Numbered from the stretch's first letter, positions 53,446 to 63,998 are shown. The stretch: DNA of 64,000 bases from Buxus sempervirens (GCA_947561395.2 OX387185.1:35878213-35942212); one strand, 5' to 3'. Made by a program: numbers and translations. The notes: generated from the letters alone by a model not told the origin.

Positions 53446-54933
53446 ATGGTCTCCCAGAAAAATAATCTTGCTGCTGAGGACATAAGCTCATCTTTAAACC
53501 GGGTCTCTTCACTCATGGCCCAGATAAATACTGCAAGGCCCCCATTGGTCTTCAATTGCAGTCCACCCATCTATTCACCATCTAAGCCATCCAAGGCTCC
53601 ACTGGTCATCAACCTTGACCCCACCAATGCTTCCATCACCTCTTCTGTCCCCACAAAATCCAAACTTCAACCCTTGGTTGTAAATGTTCAGCCAGCCCAG
53701 ACTATCCCTAAACCAGACCATACATCCCGGTCCAAAATCCAGCCACTAGTGGTTAACGTCCCTAAACTAGCCTACTCTGAGGCCGCTGTACCATGGAATT
53801 ACAGCGAGGGAATCACGGCTACGGTTCCAAAGGTTAGTAACCAGAACCAGGAGGATGTGAACCTCATGACGAGGTCGGGGAGATGTGCAAGGGGTGAGGA
53901 GAAAGAAAAGGAGACAGAAGCAGAAAATGAAAATGAAAAAAGAAAACAAAAAGGAAAAAACAAAGTGGGAGAAGACACCCCCCAGGGTGCAGAAAATGAG
54001 GCAGCCGACCTCATAAAAATAATCAAAAAAAGTGAATTCAATCTTGTAGATCAGTTGAACAAGGTCCCGGCCCAGATCTCAATACTGGGCCTGTTGCTGA
54101 ATTCTGAAAAGCACAGTGATGCATTGTTAAGGGTGCTACAGAGTGCACACGTATCCCAGACCATTGATCCAGACCAGCTTGGCAAAATGGTTGGTCAAAT
54201 CTTGTCACATAATGTGATAAGCTTCCCTGAAGGTGAGATCAGCCCAGGTGGGTGTTATCATGTTGACCCTTTGCACATCACAGTGCTTTGTAAGGGTTGC
54301 ATGATTGTACGGGTTTTAATTGACAACGGGTCGGCGTTAAACGTTTGCCCGTTAATCACTTTTACCAAGCTGGGTCTGTACCAATCGAGGATCAAACGAA
54401 ATGGGCGGATAGTGAGGGCCTTTGATAGCTCAAGGACCCACTCTCTAGGGGAGATTGAACTGCCGGTCACAATTGGGCCAAATATCTTTAACATCACATT
54501 TGAGGTGATGGATATACCCGCAGCCTTCAATCTGCTCCTAGGGAGGCCGTGGATACATTCGGCTAGGGCAATATCATCCACGCTCCACCAAAGGGTGAAG
54601 TACATAAGAGGGCAAAGGGTGATAACAGTCCTAGCTGAAAACTTGGTGCCGCCCATTGTGTCACCTGATGTACCCTTGATCAATGTGGACTTGACTGTCG
54701 ACAAGATTGCATTCCACTCATTCCAATTTGAAGCGGTCAATTACATACCTGGGGGGTGTGAGAAAAAGAAGGAAAAGGGGACCACTGCAGAAAAAATGGT
54801 CAAGAAAGTGATGGAGAAATACCACTTTCACCCGGGGAAAGGCCTGGGGATCAATCTGCAGGGGATGGTGGAGCCAATCACGGCTAAGAAACTGATCCCC
54901 AAGGTAGGGTTGGGCTTCAAGCCCAGAGGCTAA
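53446..54933 (+). CDS. Protease with G-patch-like tail, Tat copy 2
   Basis: 495 codons in the gag frame (the ATG at 53446 is internal to the ancestral polyprotein). The Ser/Pro-rich spacer contains a repeated LQPLVVN motif, then a Lys/Glu-rich stretch (GEEKEKETEAENENEKRKQK), then the aspartic protease with DNGSALNVCPL near 54320 and FNLLLGRPWIHSARA. The G-patch-like GKGLGINLQG segment lies near the C-terminus, as in several plant Tat and retroviral proteases. Catalytic and flap-side motifs look intact, and this is the better copy of the two. Confidence 0.88.
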   Translation: MVSQKNNLAAEDISSSLNRVSSLMAQINTARPPLVFNCSPPIYSPSKPSKAPLVINLDPTNASITSSVPTKSKLQPLVVNVQPAQTIPKPDHTSRSKIQPLVVNVPKLAYSEAAVPWNYSEGITATVPKVSNQNQEDVNLMTRSGRCARGEEKEKETEAENENEKRKQKGKNKVGEDTPQGAENEAADLIKIIKKSEFNLVDQLNKVPAQISILGLLLNSEKHSDALLRVLQSAHVSQTIDPDQLGKMVGQILSHNVISFPEGEISPGGCYHVDPLHITVLCKGCMIVRVLIDNGSALNVCPLITFTKLGLYQSRIKRNGRIVRAFDSSRTHSLGEIELPVTIGPNIFNITFEVMDIPAAFNLLLGRPWIHSARAISSTLHQRVKYIRGQRVITVLAENLVPPIVSPDVPLINVDLTVDKIAFHSFQFEAVNYIPGGCEKKKEKGTTAEKMVKKVMEKYHFHPGKGLGINLQGMVEPITAKKLIPKVGLGFKPRG

Positions 54934-55636
54934 AGAAGAATAAAACATGAAGAAAGGGAGAGCAGAAGCAAAGGAAAACTCCCGCATCTGAGGGTGAACT
55001 TTCCAAAACCCTCCTATATAATCCAACTGTCTCCTCCCATCGACCAATCCAAGCCTCTTTACCGAAACATTAACCCATTTCAAAAGCCTTTTGTTTCGGC
55101 CCTACAACCCTATAACCCATATCCAATACTGGGAGCAGCAGATGGGCCTGGGCCACAGCCCGAGCAGCAAGTGGACTTTTCTGAAGATGTTGGTGCATTC
55201 TTCGCCATGACTGAAGGCGAAAAGACAGGGGCAGACATGGAACTGCTCCAAAAAATTTTGTATTAAACAATTGGGAGGAAACTCCCCTTACCTTTGAAGC
55301 AACGTTAGTTCGGCAAACTGACGCGGCTTCCAAAAAAAAACTCCAATAGTGGAATGCCATTTCCCTGAAGGTTCTAATGGGCCTTCGTCTTCAGGGGAAT
55401 TATGTTTAGAAGGCTCACAAAAAACCCAAAAAGATTTTTCTATTTTTTCTAGAAAATTTAATTTTTTCAAAAAGGTCCAAACCACTTATGAACCATATAA
55501 TCAGACCGAATTGGACCAGGTTAAATATGACTTCGACCTTGAGCTCGACTTTGACCTCATGGGGATCGAAGAAGAGACCGAGGTCGAAGAGGAAGACGTT
55601 CCAAATGAAATTGAATACCAATTGGAACGTCATTAA
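54934..55636 (+). pseudogene. Linker between protease and RT, Tat copy 2
   Basis: Broken frames encode the PILGAADGPGPQPEQ segment, then an acidic stretch (YDFDLELDFDLMGIEEE). There are a stop at the end of the protease frame, a deletion relative to copy 1 near 55245, and a TAG near 55346. It ends in the TAA at 55634-55636, at the same codon as in copy 1. Confidence 0.75.
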
Positions 55637-56527
55637 AAGGGGGTCCAACCTAATATTGAGGAGACCATATCCATAAATCTTGGGACCGAAGAGGACCCAA
55701 AAATTGTGAAAATCGGGTCATGCTTGTCTGATGTGCAGAAAAATGAAATGTCACAGTTCTTTGCAGACTACAAAGATGTGTTCGCTTGGTCATATCGGGA
55801 CATGCCGGGGTTGGACACGGACATGGTGGTGCATAAGTTGCCAATTTTGCCAGGGGTTAAGCCGATTAAGCAGAAGCTGAGAAGATTGAAGCCGGAATGG
55901 ACCTTGAAGGTCAAGGACGAAGTGGTCAAACAATTTCAAGCCGGATTTTTGGCAGTCTCTACGTACCCTGAGTGGCTCACAAACATAGTGCCGGTACCAA
56001 AGAAGGACGGGAAAATCAGAATGTGCGTGGACTACAGAGATTTGAATAAGGCAAGCCCTAAGGATGATTTTCCGCTTCCACACATAGACATCTTAGTGGA
56101 CAATACTGCGGTACATAGCCTATTTTCCTTCATGGATGGTTTCTCGGGGTACAATCAGATCAAGATGGCTAAGGAAGATCAAGAGAAAACAGCATTTATC
56201 ACACCTTGGGGCACATTCCACTATACAATCATGCCGTTTGGGCTTAAAAATGCTGGGGCAACATACCAGCGGGCCATGACTGCACTATTCCATGACATGA
56301 TCCACAATGAGAAGGAGTTCTATGTGGACGATATGATTGCCAAATCATGCAAAGAAGAGGACCACTTGATCAATCTGAAGAAAGTGTTTGATCGACTCAG
56401 GAAATACAGTCTACGGCTTAACCCGGCTAAGTGCGTCTTTGGGGCTACATCAGGGAAGTTACTGGGGTTTATAGTGAGCCGAAGAGGAATTGAAATTGAC
56501 CCGGCTAAAGCCAAGGCCATAAGTTAA
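55637..56527 (+). CDS. pol: Reverse transcriptase (N-terminal part), Tat copy 2
   Basis: First ATG 55706. All RT motifs of copy 1 are present including MPFGLKNAGATYQRAM and YVDDMIAKSC (near 56320). The frame ends at TAA 56525-56527, where copy 1 reads ATT GAA and this copy AGT TAA; the reading frame then resumes at once as 56528-58936. The stop is therefore a late mutation between the RT palm and the connection to RNase H. Confidence 0.9.
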   Translation, partial: KGVQPNIEETISINLGTEEDPKIVKIGSCLSDVQKNEMSQFFADYKDVFAWSYRDMPGLDTDMVVHKLPILPGVKPIKQKLRRLKPEWTLKVKDEVVKQFQAGFLAVSTYPEWLTNIVPVPKKDGKIRMCVDYRDLNKASPKDDFPLPHIDILVDNTAVHSLFSFMDGFSGYNQIKMAKEDQEKTAFITPWGTFHYTIMPFGLKNAGATYQRAMTALFHDMIHNEKEFYVDDMIAKSCKEEDHLINLKKVFDRLRKYSLRLNPAKCVFGATSGKLLGFIVSRRGIEIDPAKAKAIS

Positions 56528-58936
56528 ATGCCAGCACCCAGAACTGAGAAGGAGGTCCGTGGTTTTCTCGGGAGGATTCAATATATAAGCCGGTTCATAG
56601 CGCAGCTCACTGCTATCTGTGAACCAATTTTCAAGCTTCTGAGGAAGGATAACCCGACAGTCTGGAATGAGGATTGCCAGCAGGCCTTCGATACGATCAA
56701 GGAATATTTACTGAATCCACCTGTACTAGTGCCACCAACCCCAGGAAGACCACTGATCCTGTACTTGTCAGTGTTGGAAACATCGATAGGATGCGTCTTG
56801 GGGCAGCACGATGAGACTGGTAGAAAAGAAAGGGCAATTTACTATCTGAGTAAAAAATTCACAGAATATGAAGCCAAATACTCACCACTGGAGAAGACTT
56901 GCTGTGCTCTAGTGTGGGCAACTCAGAGGCTAAGGCGTTATTTCCTTAGTCACTCCACATTATTGATATCCCGGATGGACCCGCTGAAGTATTTATTTGA
57001 GAAACCAGCACTAACTGGCAGGACGGCAAAATGGCAACTGCTACTGTCCGGGTTTGACCTCACATACATCACCCAAAAGGCGATCAAGGGGCAAGCCATA
57101 GCTGATCACCTGGCTGCACATCCTCTGCCAGAATACCAACCTCTGAAGACCAACTTTCCAGATGAGGCAATTCTGTTTACTGAAGAGGAGGAAAGTGAGA
57201 GTTCTTGGCAAATGTTCTTTGATGGGGCCGCCAATATGAATGGAAACGGAATAGGGGCAGTCTTGGTCAAGCCAGATGGGTCCCACATCCCGATTGCAGT
57301 GAAGCTGAGATTCCAATGCCCCAATAATATCGCAGAATATGAGGCATGCATAATTGGGTTGCAAGCCGCCATGGATCATGAAGTAAAGGAACTTGACGTA
57401 TACGGGGATTCGAGTCTTATCATCTTCCAAACAACTGGTGAATGGAAAACCAAGGATCACAAATTGATCCCCTATCACCAGTACTTGGAAGAAATAATTA
57501 CAAATTTCACTCGAATTTCCTTCAACTATATGCCAAGGGCCAAAAATCAGTTTGCGGATGCTCTAGCAACCTTGGCTTCAATGGTCAGCATACCAGAAGA
57601 AGTAGACATCAGACCGCTAAAAATTGAGGTTAGAGATGAACCGGCTTACTGTCTCATTCTAGAGGGAGCACCAGAAGAAGAAGCACCGTGGTTTCAAGAT
57701 ATCAAAAATTTCTTGAACAATCGGAGCTTACCAGAAAATGCCACTGCTACTGAAAAGAGGACAATACAGAGATTGGCTGGTCAGTTTCTGCTAAGTGGGG
57801 GACATGTGTACAAGAGGTCACATAACGACATTCTGCTCAGATGTGTTGCCAAGACTGAATCGGAAAGATTGATTGAAACTGTACATGGAGGAGTTTGTGG
57901 GCCCCATATAAGTGGACACATGCTGGCAAAGAAGATTTTGAGGTTGGGCTACTACTGGACGACCATGGAGCATGATTGCTGTATACATGTCAGGAGGTGC
58001 CATCAATGTCAAATATATGCAGATAATAAGCATGCACCCCCAGGTGAGTTGCACAACATGACATCACCATGGCCCTTTTCCATGTGGGGCATAGACGTCA
58101 TTGGTATGATTTCACCTAAGGCATCGAACGGGCACAGATTTATCCTGGTGGCGATTGATTACTTCACTAAATGGGTAGAAGCAGCATCATATGCGAACAT
58201 CACAAGCAACCATGTCATTAAGTTTTTGAAGCACAACATTATTTGTCGCTATGGACTGCCAAGTGCCATAGTATCAGACAATGCTTCAAATATTAAGAAC
58301 AAGGACATGAAGAAAATGTGTGAGCAGTTTCAGATCACCCATCACAAGTCAGCTCCGTACAGGCCAAAGATGAATGGGGCAGTAGAAGCAGCAAACAAGA
58401 ATATAAAGAAAATCATTCAAAAGATGGTAGTAAGCTACAAGGATTGGCACGAAATGCTGCCACTTGCTCTACATGCCTACAGAACCTCAATCCGGACTTC
58501 AACTGGGGCAACCCCGTATTGCCTAGTCTATGGAATGGAAGCAGTCTTGCCAGTGGAAGTAGAAATCCTATCACTTAGAGTGCTCATGGAGGCCGAACTG
58601 GAAGAAGCCGAATGGGTACAGTCAAGACATGATCAACTCAACCTAATAGAAGAGAAGCGATTGAAAGCACTATGTCATGGCCAATTGTACCAGAGGAGAA
58701 TGGCCCGGGCCTACAATAAGAAAGTGAGGCCCAGAACTTTCCAAGAAGGAAACCTAGTTCTAAAGAAAATTCTACCATTTTTGGAAGACCCTCGTGGTAA
58801 GTTCAAGCCCAATTGGGAAGGGCCTTTTGTCGTCAAGAAGGTCTTGTCAGGGGGTGCACTCATCTTGACAGAAATGGATGGGACAGATTTTCCTGAGCCA
58901 ATTAACTCTGATGCAGTAAAAAGGTATTTTCCTTGA
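56528..58936 (+). CDS. pol: RT connection, RNase H, archaeal-type RNase H and integrase, Tat copy 2
   Basis: 802 codons without interruption. Order: RT thumb (RGFLGRIQYISRFIAQ), RNase H (LYLSVLETSIGCVLGQ, SPLEKTCCALVWA), aRNH (MFFDGAANMNGNGIG, NIAEYEAC, GDSSLI, NQFADALATLASM, with all expected acidic residues), integrase zinc region (HGGVCGPH, CCIHVRRCHQCQ), DDE core (GIDVIGM, VSDNAS, GAVEAANKN) and C-terminal domain (FKPNWEGPFVVKKVL). The aRNH beside the ordinary RNase H is the hallmark of the Tat lineage. This is the best-preserved pol segment in the window; the only break is the stop just upstream. Confidence 0.95.
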   Translation: MPAPRTEKEVRGFLGRIQYISRFIAQLTAICEPIFKLLRKDNPTVWNEDCQQAFDTIKEYLLNPPVLVPPTPGRPLILYLSVLETSIGCVLGQHDETGRKERAIYYLSKKFTEYEAKYSPLEKTCCALVWATQRLRRYFLSHSTLLISRMDPLKYLFEKPALTGRTAKWQLLLSGFDLTYITQKAIKGQAIADHLAAHPLPEYQPLKTNFPDEAILFTEEEESESSWQMFFDGAANMNGNGIGAVLVKPDGSHIPIAVKLRFQCPNNIAEYEACIIGLQAAMDHEVKELDVYGDSSLIIFQTTGEWKTKDHKLIPYHQYLEEIITNFTRISFNYMPRAKNQFADALATLASMVSIPEEVDIRPLKIEVRDEPAYCLILEGAPEEEAPWFQDIKNFLNNRSLPENATATEKRTIQRLAGQFLLSGGHVYKRSHNDILLRCVAKTESERLIETVHGGVCGPHISGHMLAKKILRLGYYWTTMEHDCCIHVRRCHQCQIYADNKHAPPGELHNMTSPWPFSMWGIDVIGMISPKASNGHRFILVAIDYFTKWVEAASYANITSNHVIKFLKHNIICRYGLPSAIVSDNASNIKNKDMKKMCEQFQITHHKSAPYRPKMNGAVEAANKNIKKIIQKMVVSYKDWHEMLPLALHAYRTSIRTSTGATPYCLVYGMEAVLPVEVEILSLRVLMEAELEEAEWVQSRHDQLNLIEEKRLKALCHGQLYQRRMARAYNKKVRPRTFQEGNLVLKKILPFLEDPRGKFKPNWEGPFVVKKVLSGGALILTEMDGTDFPEPINSDAVKRYFP

Positions 58937-59933
58937 GTGAACATTACTAGAAAATGATCCGAGGCCATTTCTTTATTTCCTTCAAAATTTTAAATCCCTA
59001 GTCTAGCCAAGTTGAGCCAGTTCGTTTCTTTGATAAACCTAAACCGGATTTACAGTCTTATATTGGGGCAAAACAAATTGGGGCAAAGCCAATTAGGGCA
59101 AAGTTGAAAAAAAAAGAAAAAAAAGAAAAAAAAAGAAAAAAGCAATGAAAATGGCAAATGAAAGCCAAAGGTGAAAAAAGAGGCAAAAATGCAATTTGGG
59201 GGAAAAGGGTTAAATTCATCATGACTGTAAGTCCGGTTGACCTATTTCCACATTTGAAAATGTTTGGGCCTTTAATACCCTTTCTTTCATAAACCGAGCC
59301 TAGCCTTTATTTCGTCCTATTTTTAAGCCCTCGGTGATCTTAGTTTATTCATTCAAATATTAGAGTAAGATTGGTGATGACGGAATACAGAAGCCGGTCC
59401 TAGTGAAAACTGTAACTGGCGTTAGGGGCAATATTGGCAAGAAAAAAAAGAACAAAAAAAATAAAGAAAAAAATCAAGGGTTGAGTTGATCATGGAGACC
59501 CAAGCTTGAAGAAAAATCAGCACAAGTATTGAGACTGAGCAGATTGGGTAATACGGTCAATTCTGGAAAAAAGGCATTTGGGGATGACTCTAAAGGACCT
59601 AAGATGGATGGTTCTGATCCCTCATTATTTTTTGGACTACCCTTTTCATTATTTAACCTGGTTTTAATTCCTTTAATTATAGGTGATTAAGTGCATGGAC
59701 CAAATTTCAAAAAAATACAAAAAAAAAATATAAAAAGGAAAAACTATACTTTTGCCAGTGATGATAAATCAAATACTTTTCATAAAACCTTTGTTTTTAC
59801 AAGCATCTGAGCATTCTGAGGCCAATAATATAAAAAAAAAATTTTTTTTGGATTGTATACTTTGGTTTTCACTATTGGAGTTCAATTTCGTACAAAGGTA
59901 TGAAAGAAAAAAAAATGTGTGCAGGAAATAAGA
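58937..59933. other. Conserved non-coding spacer, copy 2
   Basis: Aligns along its length with 37378-38357, including GGGGCAAAG repeats (59065-59105) and the AACTGGCG(C/T)TAGGGGCAATATTGGC block. No gene seen. Confidence 0.7.
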
Positions 59934-61688
59934 CTAATCTCTGTCTCCTACCCGCTCCTCAAGCTCCCGAATCCGAGCTGCCTGAGATGCGATAACCCCA
60001 GAAGCCCCCTCTGCAGCGAGATCACTCAAGAAGGAAATGACCTCATCTGAAAGAGTTTGCCTAATCCTCATGCTCCTAAGGCTGGCTAAAGCATCCTGAT
60101 GCTTCTGCCGCAGTGCTCGGACTTCAAGACAGCGGGCCTGCCTATTTTCCTCAAGGTGCTTCTCCATAGCCAGACGGCGAGATACCTGTTCTACAAGTTG
60201 CCTTTCCATATCAAGGCCTCGTATCCTAAGCTCCTGGGCCTCTCGTACCCATATTTGCTGAAGTCGCTTATGGGAGGCCCTCTCAGACTCTAAAATATCC
60301 TCATAAGTAGGAGCCAAGACTGCAGGAGGATCTTCGGGTACTGGTGCTTGACTCTGTATCTGCTCCTTGATCCAAAAGAGATAATCTTTCACATGGGCTT
60401 CTGAGAAGACTGGGCCACGCATGAAGCGAACATATGACCACTCCCTCATCAACCAGGCATTCAGCTTCATGGTATCTAGAGAAAGGGGCCCAAGATGATC
60501 CTCATACCCACTTGGGATGATAATCCCCTGGATCGCTCGGAACTGACGAAGGACCCGCAAAGGAAGATAAAGCACTGCATGTCTCAGGCCAGCCAGAATC
60601 ATAAAGTAGAGGTCTCGGAAGCTAATCACTGTCTCCGCATTGGGCTGATAAGTACCAGGCCATCTCACCTGGTCATCCTGAAGGGAGCCCAAGAAAGTGA
60701 ACCAGCCCTATTTGCCCCCTGGAATATCGGGACACCCCCGGTTGCTCATCAAGATGGGGACTTTCAAGCCCGGGAAGAAGTGTCGATTGATTTCCTTAAT
60801 CTGACTCAAATGATCAAGTAGCCAAAGCTGCAAAGGAGAAGAGATATATCAGTACATTGTAAAAGAAAAAATGCAAAAAAGCAAGAAAAAAGCAACAAAA
60901 AAAAAGAAAGCAAGAAGAAAGCAAAAGAAAAAAAGCAAAAAAGAAAGCAAAAAAGCAAAAAAGAAAAAAAACGTTTTTACCTGCAGGATCTGTGCACATG
61001 CTAGGAAGCGTTTAGACTTCCTATTGTAGCAATCAGTCAAGGCCTGATACATCCCAGCCAAAATCATAGGGGCCAACCTCTCCCGCTCCCTAACCTGGCA
61101 TAGCATTGAAATCAAGGCCAAATCCACCTCATCATCATCTCGTGGGAAAAGCAGCTAGTTGACCACTATCAGGGTCAAGGCGTTGAACTGGGCCTCCTTA
61201 TTTTCCCCCCTCAAAAGCTTCTCAGTCAAAAAAGCCTTAGATAGGGTCAAAAGGGTGTCAGAATCCCCCAAGTCCTTCTTCCCTATGCCCAAGAATGTAG
61301 AAGCTTCCTTTTTGTAACTGGGCCTAAGAGGTGGATTCACCACCTTCTCATCAAACCTCAAGCCCAGGATGGTTTCCACCTCCTCAATGGTTGGGGTCAT
61401 TTCATGGGTCCCAAAACAGAAAAGGTTGAGGTCGGGTACCCAATGACCAATCATGGCCTCTATAATCTCCCACTTGAAGGGAACCTTGGGAATAAGCAGG
61501 GTATGGCCTAGATTAGTAGAATCCCATCTTCTTTCCTCATCTAGGGTCATAGAGTTAACCCATCTTGTGTAAAAGGAATCCATAGGGTTGTACCTAGTGA
61601 GATTTGGGGGTTTTGATCTAAAAGGTTGTTTTGCAGGGGAGGCAGTATGGACAGACAATGGCAGGGCAGAAGAAGATCCGGATTCCAT
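59934..61688 (-). pseudogene. Antisense PMD-type (MAIN-like) gene A, copy 2
   Basis: Two exons: 61688-60981 (236 codons) and 60827-59934 (298 codons with stop). The intron 60980-60828 has CAG/GTAAAA and TTTGCAG borders, phase 0, pyrimidine-rich. Exon 1 encodes the plant mobile domain: RYNPMDSFYTRWVNSMTLDE, VPFKWEIIEAMIGHWVPDLN, FGTHEMTPTIEEVETILGL, then a MILAGMYQALTDCY block. Exon 2 encodes AVLYLPLRVLRQF, EWSYVRFMRGPVF, and a long charged helix rich in R, E, Q (coiled coil). Two TAG stops (61155-61157 and 60708-60710) break it; the second is CAG in copy 1. PMD proteins (MAIN/MAIL1) are nuclear silencing factors, and PMD or gene23-like frames occur antisense in Tat elements; the role here is unknown. 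Confidence 0.85.
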
Positions 61689-61796
61689 TGGATTTTATGG
61701 GAGCAAGTTAGAACTCAAGGGGAGGAAGAAAAAGGCGAAAAAGGGGGTTTCTAAACTCAAAAACTCGTAAAAAATGCTCAAATCCCGAGGCTGGTT

Positions 61797-61807
61797 GCAT
61801 TTATAGT
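61797..61807 (-). promoter_or_regulatory. TATA box of antisense gene A
   Basis: TATAAATG on the minus strand, about 110 bp upstream of the ATG at 61688, implying a 5' UTR of roughly 80 nt. The palindrome array begins about 11-13 bp upstream, the same spacing as in the Y LTR. Confidence 0.6.
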
Positions 61808-61817
61808 ATCTTTTAAT

Positions 61818-61959
61818 GTATCCGGTAACTCAGACCGGATACAAAAGGCTTTATTAATATCCGGTTAAGTATACCGGATACAAAGGGGATCATGTGTATC
61901 CGGTATGTGATACCGAATACAAAGAGCAATCAATGTATCCAGTATATCAGACCGGATAC
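61818..61959. repeat. Palindrome array upstream of antisense gene A
   Basis: Units start at 61818, 61857, 61896 and 61935, 39 bp apart. All carry a T-A pair at the ninth arm position, as in the LTR arrays; unit 3 ends GAATAC and unit 4 starts GTATCCAG, single-arm decays. Confidence 0.95.
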
Positions 61960-62152
61960 AAAGAAAAAATGCAAAAAAAAGAGCTAAGGATGAAAATTCC
62001 GAATTTTTTACCTGTTTCACCTGTGTACAAGTTATAATTGCATAAAATTAAGAACAAAAGAAGTGCAAGACAAGATAGAATGAATAAAAATATTCTTTTA
62101 TATATGAGTCTCATTTGTACAAGTGATAATGAAAAAAAACAAAAATCCTAAT

Positions 62153-63998
62153 CTACTGCTCCTGTACAGGATCATCCCCGCGCCCTCTACCACGCGCTCT
62201 ACGGCCTCTCCCTCGAGATGGTCGGCGCCTATAATAGGACAGGAGGCGCTCCGCCATATAGCGCGGTCTCCGTCCTATGAAGGACTGAATCTGGTACTCG
62301 ATGCAGTAGTCCGACGTGTCGAGAGAAGGAACAGGAACAGAATCGGAGGAAGCCTCGGGCTCAGCAGGTACGGGCTCAACTGGACCCTCAGCTACAGCAG
62401 TCTCTGCTCCCGCATGTCCAGAAGGCTCGGCAGCAGAAGAAGGGCCAGGAGCAGAAATATCTGTACCAAATGGAGAAAAATCAGGAATTGGGATACCAAG
62501 ATGAACAAAAGAGAAGAAACTAAGGAAAACATACCAGGGACTAGGGGATCCGGATCCACTGGGTCAGCAGCAAGGACCTCTTCCGGCTCAGGAACCATCA
62601 CTGGAGATGAAGGAACAGCCGGGGCATCCGCAGGAGCAGCTGGGGCATCAGTAGGTGTAGCATCACCAGGATCAGCAGCTGGGACATCCACAGGATCCGT
62701 AGCCCGAGCAGGAGACGGGTCAGGAATAAGGAAATCAGGCTCGAAGGCAGCATCCTGATCTGGGACCGGGCCTTGCACAAGTCAAGCAAGCATATCAGAA
62801 TAGCAGAAACAAGAAAATGAAAGGAATGAAAATATAAGAAGGCCAGATACCTGTCTAGCCTGGAGCTCAGCAACCAGGGCCTCCAGCTCCCTGATCCGGG
62901 CATCCCGCTGGGCCACGACCGCATCGTGCTCAGCGATCATATCATCGATCGCGGCCCGCTGACTCTCGAACCGGTCCCGGATAGTATTCAGCTCATGTAC
63001 CTGCCAACAAGAACAGAAGTGGGGTCAGAAATGCATAAGGGAAGAAAAAGGGATGAAAATATGAAGAGTGCAAGACTTACCGTGTCCTCATGGATCCGGA
63101 TACGGATCCCGCCGATCTCTGTCACCCCGGCACAAGTGGGTCGATCCATCAAGCATCCAATAGATACCCTCTGGAACCACTCGTCATAATCTCCAGCTAC
63201 TGTAAGCCCTTCCGCATCTAGGAAATGATCGAACTGATCAGCGTCAAAACCCGGCAGGAGCGTGTCGGGACCCACAGGAGGAGGAGGAACGGGGATACAA
63301 AGTGCGCCGGTGTGCTGGAAGTACAGGCGCTCTCCCAAGTACATCACCCTACCAAGCCTCCCAAGGAAACACTGGTAGGGCTGACGTCGTCGATCTCTAT
63401 TGAAGGCATCCTGTACCGCCATCTCACGGGCCACTCCGACGTCCACGTCATCAAATCGGGACAGGAGGAGCTGCAAAAAAGAGAAATAATCAGGTACAGT
63501 CAAGATACAGAAAAAGAAATAAAAAAGGATAAAGGATAAAGGGTTTACATCAGGTCGGCGGGCACGGTCCAAGTGCACCCTAGCTGTGCGGGGCTGACTC
63601 CTATCAGCATCCCGGACCTGGGCCGACCATCGCAAAGCCACAGGGAAATCTGCGACCTCAGGTACCGGGGATGGGCGGAAGAAAGTCATATAAGTGTACA
63701 TAAACACCTGACAAAATAAAAATCAGTCAGAGATCAAGAAAATGAAGCCTAAGGAATTAAACCAGACACATGAATTCAATACCTGTAGAATCTGCCAGAA
63801 AAACTGGCTGCTAACTCCATCGCCTCTCGGGGATGCCAGGCCTCGAACCGCTCGGCACAACCCGGCCAAGATGGTCCCATAGATGAGTCGGCCCCATGCC
63901 AGCTGGCGGGTCTGACGAAGATCTCTCAAAGCGTCCAAGAAAAGTGGGCTGACACTGGTGGTATCCTCCGGGAAAAAGCAGTTCCCAAGCATCAGCAA
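62153..63998 (-). CDS. Antisense PMD-type gene B (3' part; start outside window)
   Basis: Six predicted exons, all GT-AG: 63998-63783, 63707-63549, 63470-63081, 63000-62851, 62771-62535 and 62460-62153 (stop TAG). The first encodes the C-terminal part of a plant mobile domain (LGNCFFPEDTTSVSPLFLDALRDLRQTRQLAWGRL in two stretches), paralogous to the end of gene A exon 1, with the intron at the same place (QILQ/). Later exons give FDDVDVGVAREMAVQ, YDEWFQRVSIG, a coiled-coil-like stretch (RDARIRELEALVAELQAR), an acidic Pro/Ala-rich spacer and an RG-rich basic tail (SRGRGRRARGRGRGDD). The exon 5 acceptor as read puts the proline-rich frame one base off, so there is an error or small indel there. 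Otherwise no stop is seen. Nuclear or nucleic-acid binding is suggested by the RG tail, but function is unknown. Confidence 0.72.

Larger units (their letters stand above)
42886..63998 (+). mobile_element. Internal region of Tat retrotransposon copy 2 (right end outside window)
   Basis: Primer-binding site TGGCGACTCTGCTGGAGA at 42888-42905, a leader matching copy 1 and split by a nested Y LTR (43876-49966), palindrome array, 11 hairpin repeats, gag, protease, RT, RNase H, aRNH, integrase, antisense genes A and B. Its 5' LTR is the middle LTR at 40105. No polypurine tract or 3' LTR is reached before 64000, so inclusion of gene B in the element is likely but not proven. Confidence 0.85.
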
